Origin: Fen-1038 sp042408355
GTDB lineage: Bacteria; Chloroflexota; Anaerolineae; Anaerolineales; Villigracilaceae
Assembly (NCBI GenBank): GCA_042408355.1
Contig: JBHORD010000166.1
Location: 1-14,196 of the forward strand
DNA: 14,196 nucleotides
Direction: 5' to 3'
Part shown: piece by piece, positions 12,545-14,196 of the stretch
Numbering within the stretch: the stretch's first letter is position 1
How the letters are laid out: each line of letters starts with the position of its first letter
The notes under the pieces: generated by a model
What the model was told of the DNA's origin: nothing
The model's database searches: none
What the model saw: the letters and a program-made list of their open reading frames with translations, nothing else
Program-made: the position numbers and the translations under genes

Positions 12545-14196
12545 ATGTATAAAACTCATAATTGCGGGGAACTGCGGACATCGCACGTCGGCCAGAAAGT
12601 GACTCTGGCCGGATGGGTGCATCGCCGCCGCGATCACGGCGGAGTAGTTTTCTTCGATTTACGCGACCGCTATGGAATTGTTCAAATCACAATTAATCCC
12701 GATGCTTCCAAAGAAACCTTGAAAGTCGTTGCGGACGTTCGTTTTGAATGGGTTTTGCAAATTGTGGGCATCGTTCAAAAGCGTCCCGCCGGAATGGAAA
12801 ACCCGAACATGGCGACCGGCGAAATCGAAGTCGTCGCCAGCGAGATCAACGTGCTCAACCCCGCCAAAACTTTGCCCTTCATGGTCAACAACGGCGACAC
12901 GAACGAGGCTGACGAAAACATGCGCCTCAAATACCGCTACCTCGACTTGCGCCGCGAGCGGATGAAGGATAACATCATTCTGCGCCATCGCGTCATCAAG
13001 TTCATGCGCGATTATCTCGATCAACAAGGCTTTATCGAAATCGAGACGCCGATTCTTTTCAAAGCCACGCCGGAAGGCGCGCGCGATTATCTTGTTCCGT
13101 CGCGCCTGTATCCCGGTCAGTTCTATGCCCTGCCCCAATCGCCTCAGCAACTAAAACAATTGCTGATGGTGGCGGGCATGGATCGTTATTTTCAAATCGC
13201 GCGTTGTTTCCGCGACGAAGATCAGCGCGGCGACCGCCAGCCCGAGTTCACACAACTCGATCTCGAAATGTCGTTTGTTCAACGCGACGATGTGCTGGCA
13301 ATGGTCGAAGGATTGTACACCGCGATGATCCCGGCGGTCACGCCGCACAAACGAATCCTTTCCTCGCCGTGGCCCAAGTTGACTTATAAAGACGCGGTCG
13401 AGAAATACGGATCGGACAAGCCCGATCTGCGCTTTGGGATGGAATTGAATGATGTGAGCGACATCTTCGCAAAGAGCGGCTTCCGCGTCTTTCAATCTGC
13501 CCTTGAAGCGGGCGGCGTGATCAAGTGCATCCTCGCGCCGGACAGCGCGGATATGTCCCGCCGCGAAGTGGACGAGTTGACCGAGACCGCCAAATCGCTT
13601 GGAGCGAAAGGATTGGCAACCCTGGCAGTGACCGCTGAAGGTCTGAAAGGAAGCGCGGCGAAATTTATCAAGCCGGAGGAATTCGAAGCGGTCAAATCAA
13701 GGATCGGCGCGAAACGAGGCGATCTGATTTTATTTGCCGCCGATCAAGGCGCGGTCGTCAATAAAGTCCTCGGCGGCTTGCGGCTGGTCTTCCGCGATAA
13801 ACTTAACCTGGCCGATAAAGACGTGATGGCTTTTGCATGGGTCGTGGACTTCCCGATGTTTGAATGGAACGAGGAAGAAAAGAAATGGGACGCCGCGCAT
13901 CATCCGTTTACGATGCCGAAGATGGAAGACCTGCCGAAGTTCGAAACGAATCCCGGCGAGATTCTTTCGGACGCGTATGACATGGTCTGCAATGGCTACG
14001 AAATGGCGTCCGGTTCGATCCGCATTCATCGCCGCGACATTCAGTTTAAAATATTCCAATTGCTTGGGTTGAAGGATGAAGAAATTCAATTGAAGTTTGG
14101 TCACATGCTCGAAGCGTTCGAATATGGCGCGCCGCCGCACGGCGGAATGGCGCCGGGCATTGACCGGCTCGTGATGCTGTTGGCAGACGAACCCAA
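12545..14196 (+). CDS. aspS: Aspartyl-tRNA synthetase, probably non-discriminating; 3' end beyond window
   Basis: 550 codons are visible of about 590 expected; the gene runs off the right edge. It is a class II synthetase of the bacterial type that attaches aspartate to tRNA. N-terminal anticodon-binding OB fold: about residues 1-105 (VTLAGWVHRRRDHGGVVFFDLRD). Catalytic motif 1: IETPILFKATPEGARDYLVP. Motif 2: FRDEDQRGDRQPEFTQLDLEM. The bacterial GAD insertion lies between about residues 285 and 415. Motif 3 (GAPPHGGMAPGIDRLVML) is at the very end of the window. His31 and Gly83 correspond to positions that, as I recall, mark non-discriminating enzymes (Leu30 and Lys82 in the discriminating E. 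coli enzyme). The product Asp-tRNA-Asn would be finished by GatCAB. The ribosome binding site GGAGG at 12534-12538 is six bases before the ATG. Expression is predicted to be controlled by the Asn/Asp attenuator upstream. Confidence 0.96.
   Translation, partial: MYKTHNCGELRTSHVGQKVTLAGWVHRRRDHGGVVFFDLRDRYGIVQITINPDASKETLKVVADVRFEWVLQIVGIVQKRPAGMENPNMATGEIEVVASEINVLNPAKTLPFMVNNGDTNEADENMRLKYRYLDLRRERMKDNIILRHRVIKFMRDYLDQQGFIEIETPILFKATPEGARDYLVPSRLYPGQFYALPQSPQQLKQLLMVAGMDRYFQIARCFRDEDQRGDRQPEFTQLDLEMSFVQRDDVLAMVEGLYTAMIPAVTPHKRILSSPWPKLTYKDAVEKYGSDKPDLRFGMELNDVSDIFAKSGFRVFQSALEAGGVIKCILAPDSADMSRREVDELTETAKSLGAKGLATLAVTAEGLKGSAAKFIKPEEFEAVKSRIGAKRGDLILFAADQGAVVNKVLGGLRLVFRDKLNLADKDVMAFAWVVDFPMFEWNEEEKKWDAAHHPFTMPKMEDLPKFETNPGEILSDAYDMVCNGYEMASGSIRIHRRDIQFKIFQLLGLKDEEIQLKFGHMLEAFEYGAPPHGGMAPGIDRLVMLLADEP

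Noticed and set aside
12336..12602. An 88-codon reading frame starting at the leader stop codon and running into aspS
   Set aside because: It starts at a TTG, has no ribosome binding site, covers the terminator stem and overlaps the certain aspS start in another frame; the product resembles nothing known.

Overview
The window looks like a chromosomal segment from a Chloroflexota bacterium, most likely class Anaerolineae. The support is indirect: moderate-to-high GC with bacterial housekeeping genes, a Thr/Pro-rich linker of the kind common in secreted proteins of that group, an HD-domain metalloprotein of a type I remember from Chloroflexota and Cyanobacteria, and palindromic intergenic repeats. 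I could not run a search, so the assignment is an inference.

Layout. Positions 1-1411 read leftward: secG, with a good promoter, then the 5' part of a family-5 (oligopeptide-type) ABC substrate-binding protein that runs off the left edge. Divergent to these is a PHP-domain metal-dependent phosphoesterase (1525-2583). The ribosomal/replication operon rpsF-ssb-rpsR follows (2800-3842), with a structured leader before rpsF and a strong hairpin terminator after rpsR. Next is a membrane-anchored parvulin-type peptidyl-prolyl isomerase (3909-5246). A 12-bp perfect hairpin separates it from the convergent rnc-smc pair on the minus strand (RNase III 9716-8994, chromosome condensation SMC 8948-5340). 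An aldo/keto reductase (9984-10925, plus) converges on an HD-domain protein (11934-11089, minus), with an imperfect inverted repeat between them. The right edge carries aspS (aspartyl-tRNA synthetase, 12545 to beyond the window).

The standout is the region in front of aspS (12217-12396). A promoter with an extended -10 drives a 28-codon leader ORF that begins almost at the predicted transcription start, so it is probably leaderless. Residues 9-18 of its peptide are Asn or Asp at 9 of 10 positions (NNNNSDNDDN). The leader is followed by mutually exclusive hairpins: 1:2 (12269-12276 with 12320-12327), antiterminator 2:3 (12315-12324 with 12362-12371) and intrinsic terminator 3:4 (12361-12388 plus a T-run). 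This is the full architecture of a trp-type ribosome-mediated attenuator, here sensing charged tRNA-Asn and tRNA-Asp. The AspRS itself carries His31 and Gly83, which as I recall mark non-discriminating enzymes that aspartylate both tRNA-Asp and tRNA-Asn. The codons that are read therefore match the two products of the enzyme. I do not know of a described aspS attenuator of this type.

The rest is mostly ordinary housekeeping content. Smaller points of interest are a Ser in place of one conserved acidic residue in RNase III, hairpins in the rnc leader, and the Thr/Pro insertion in the isomerase.
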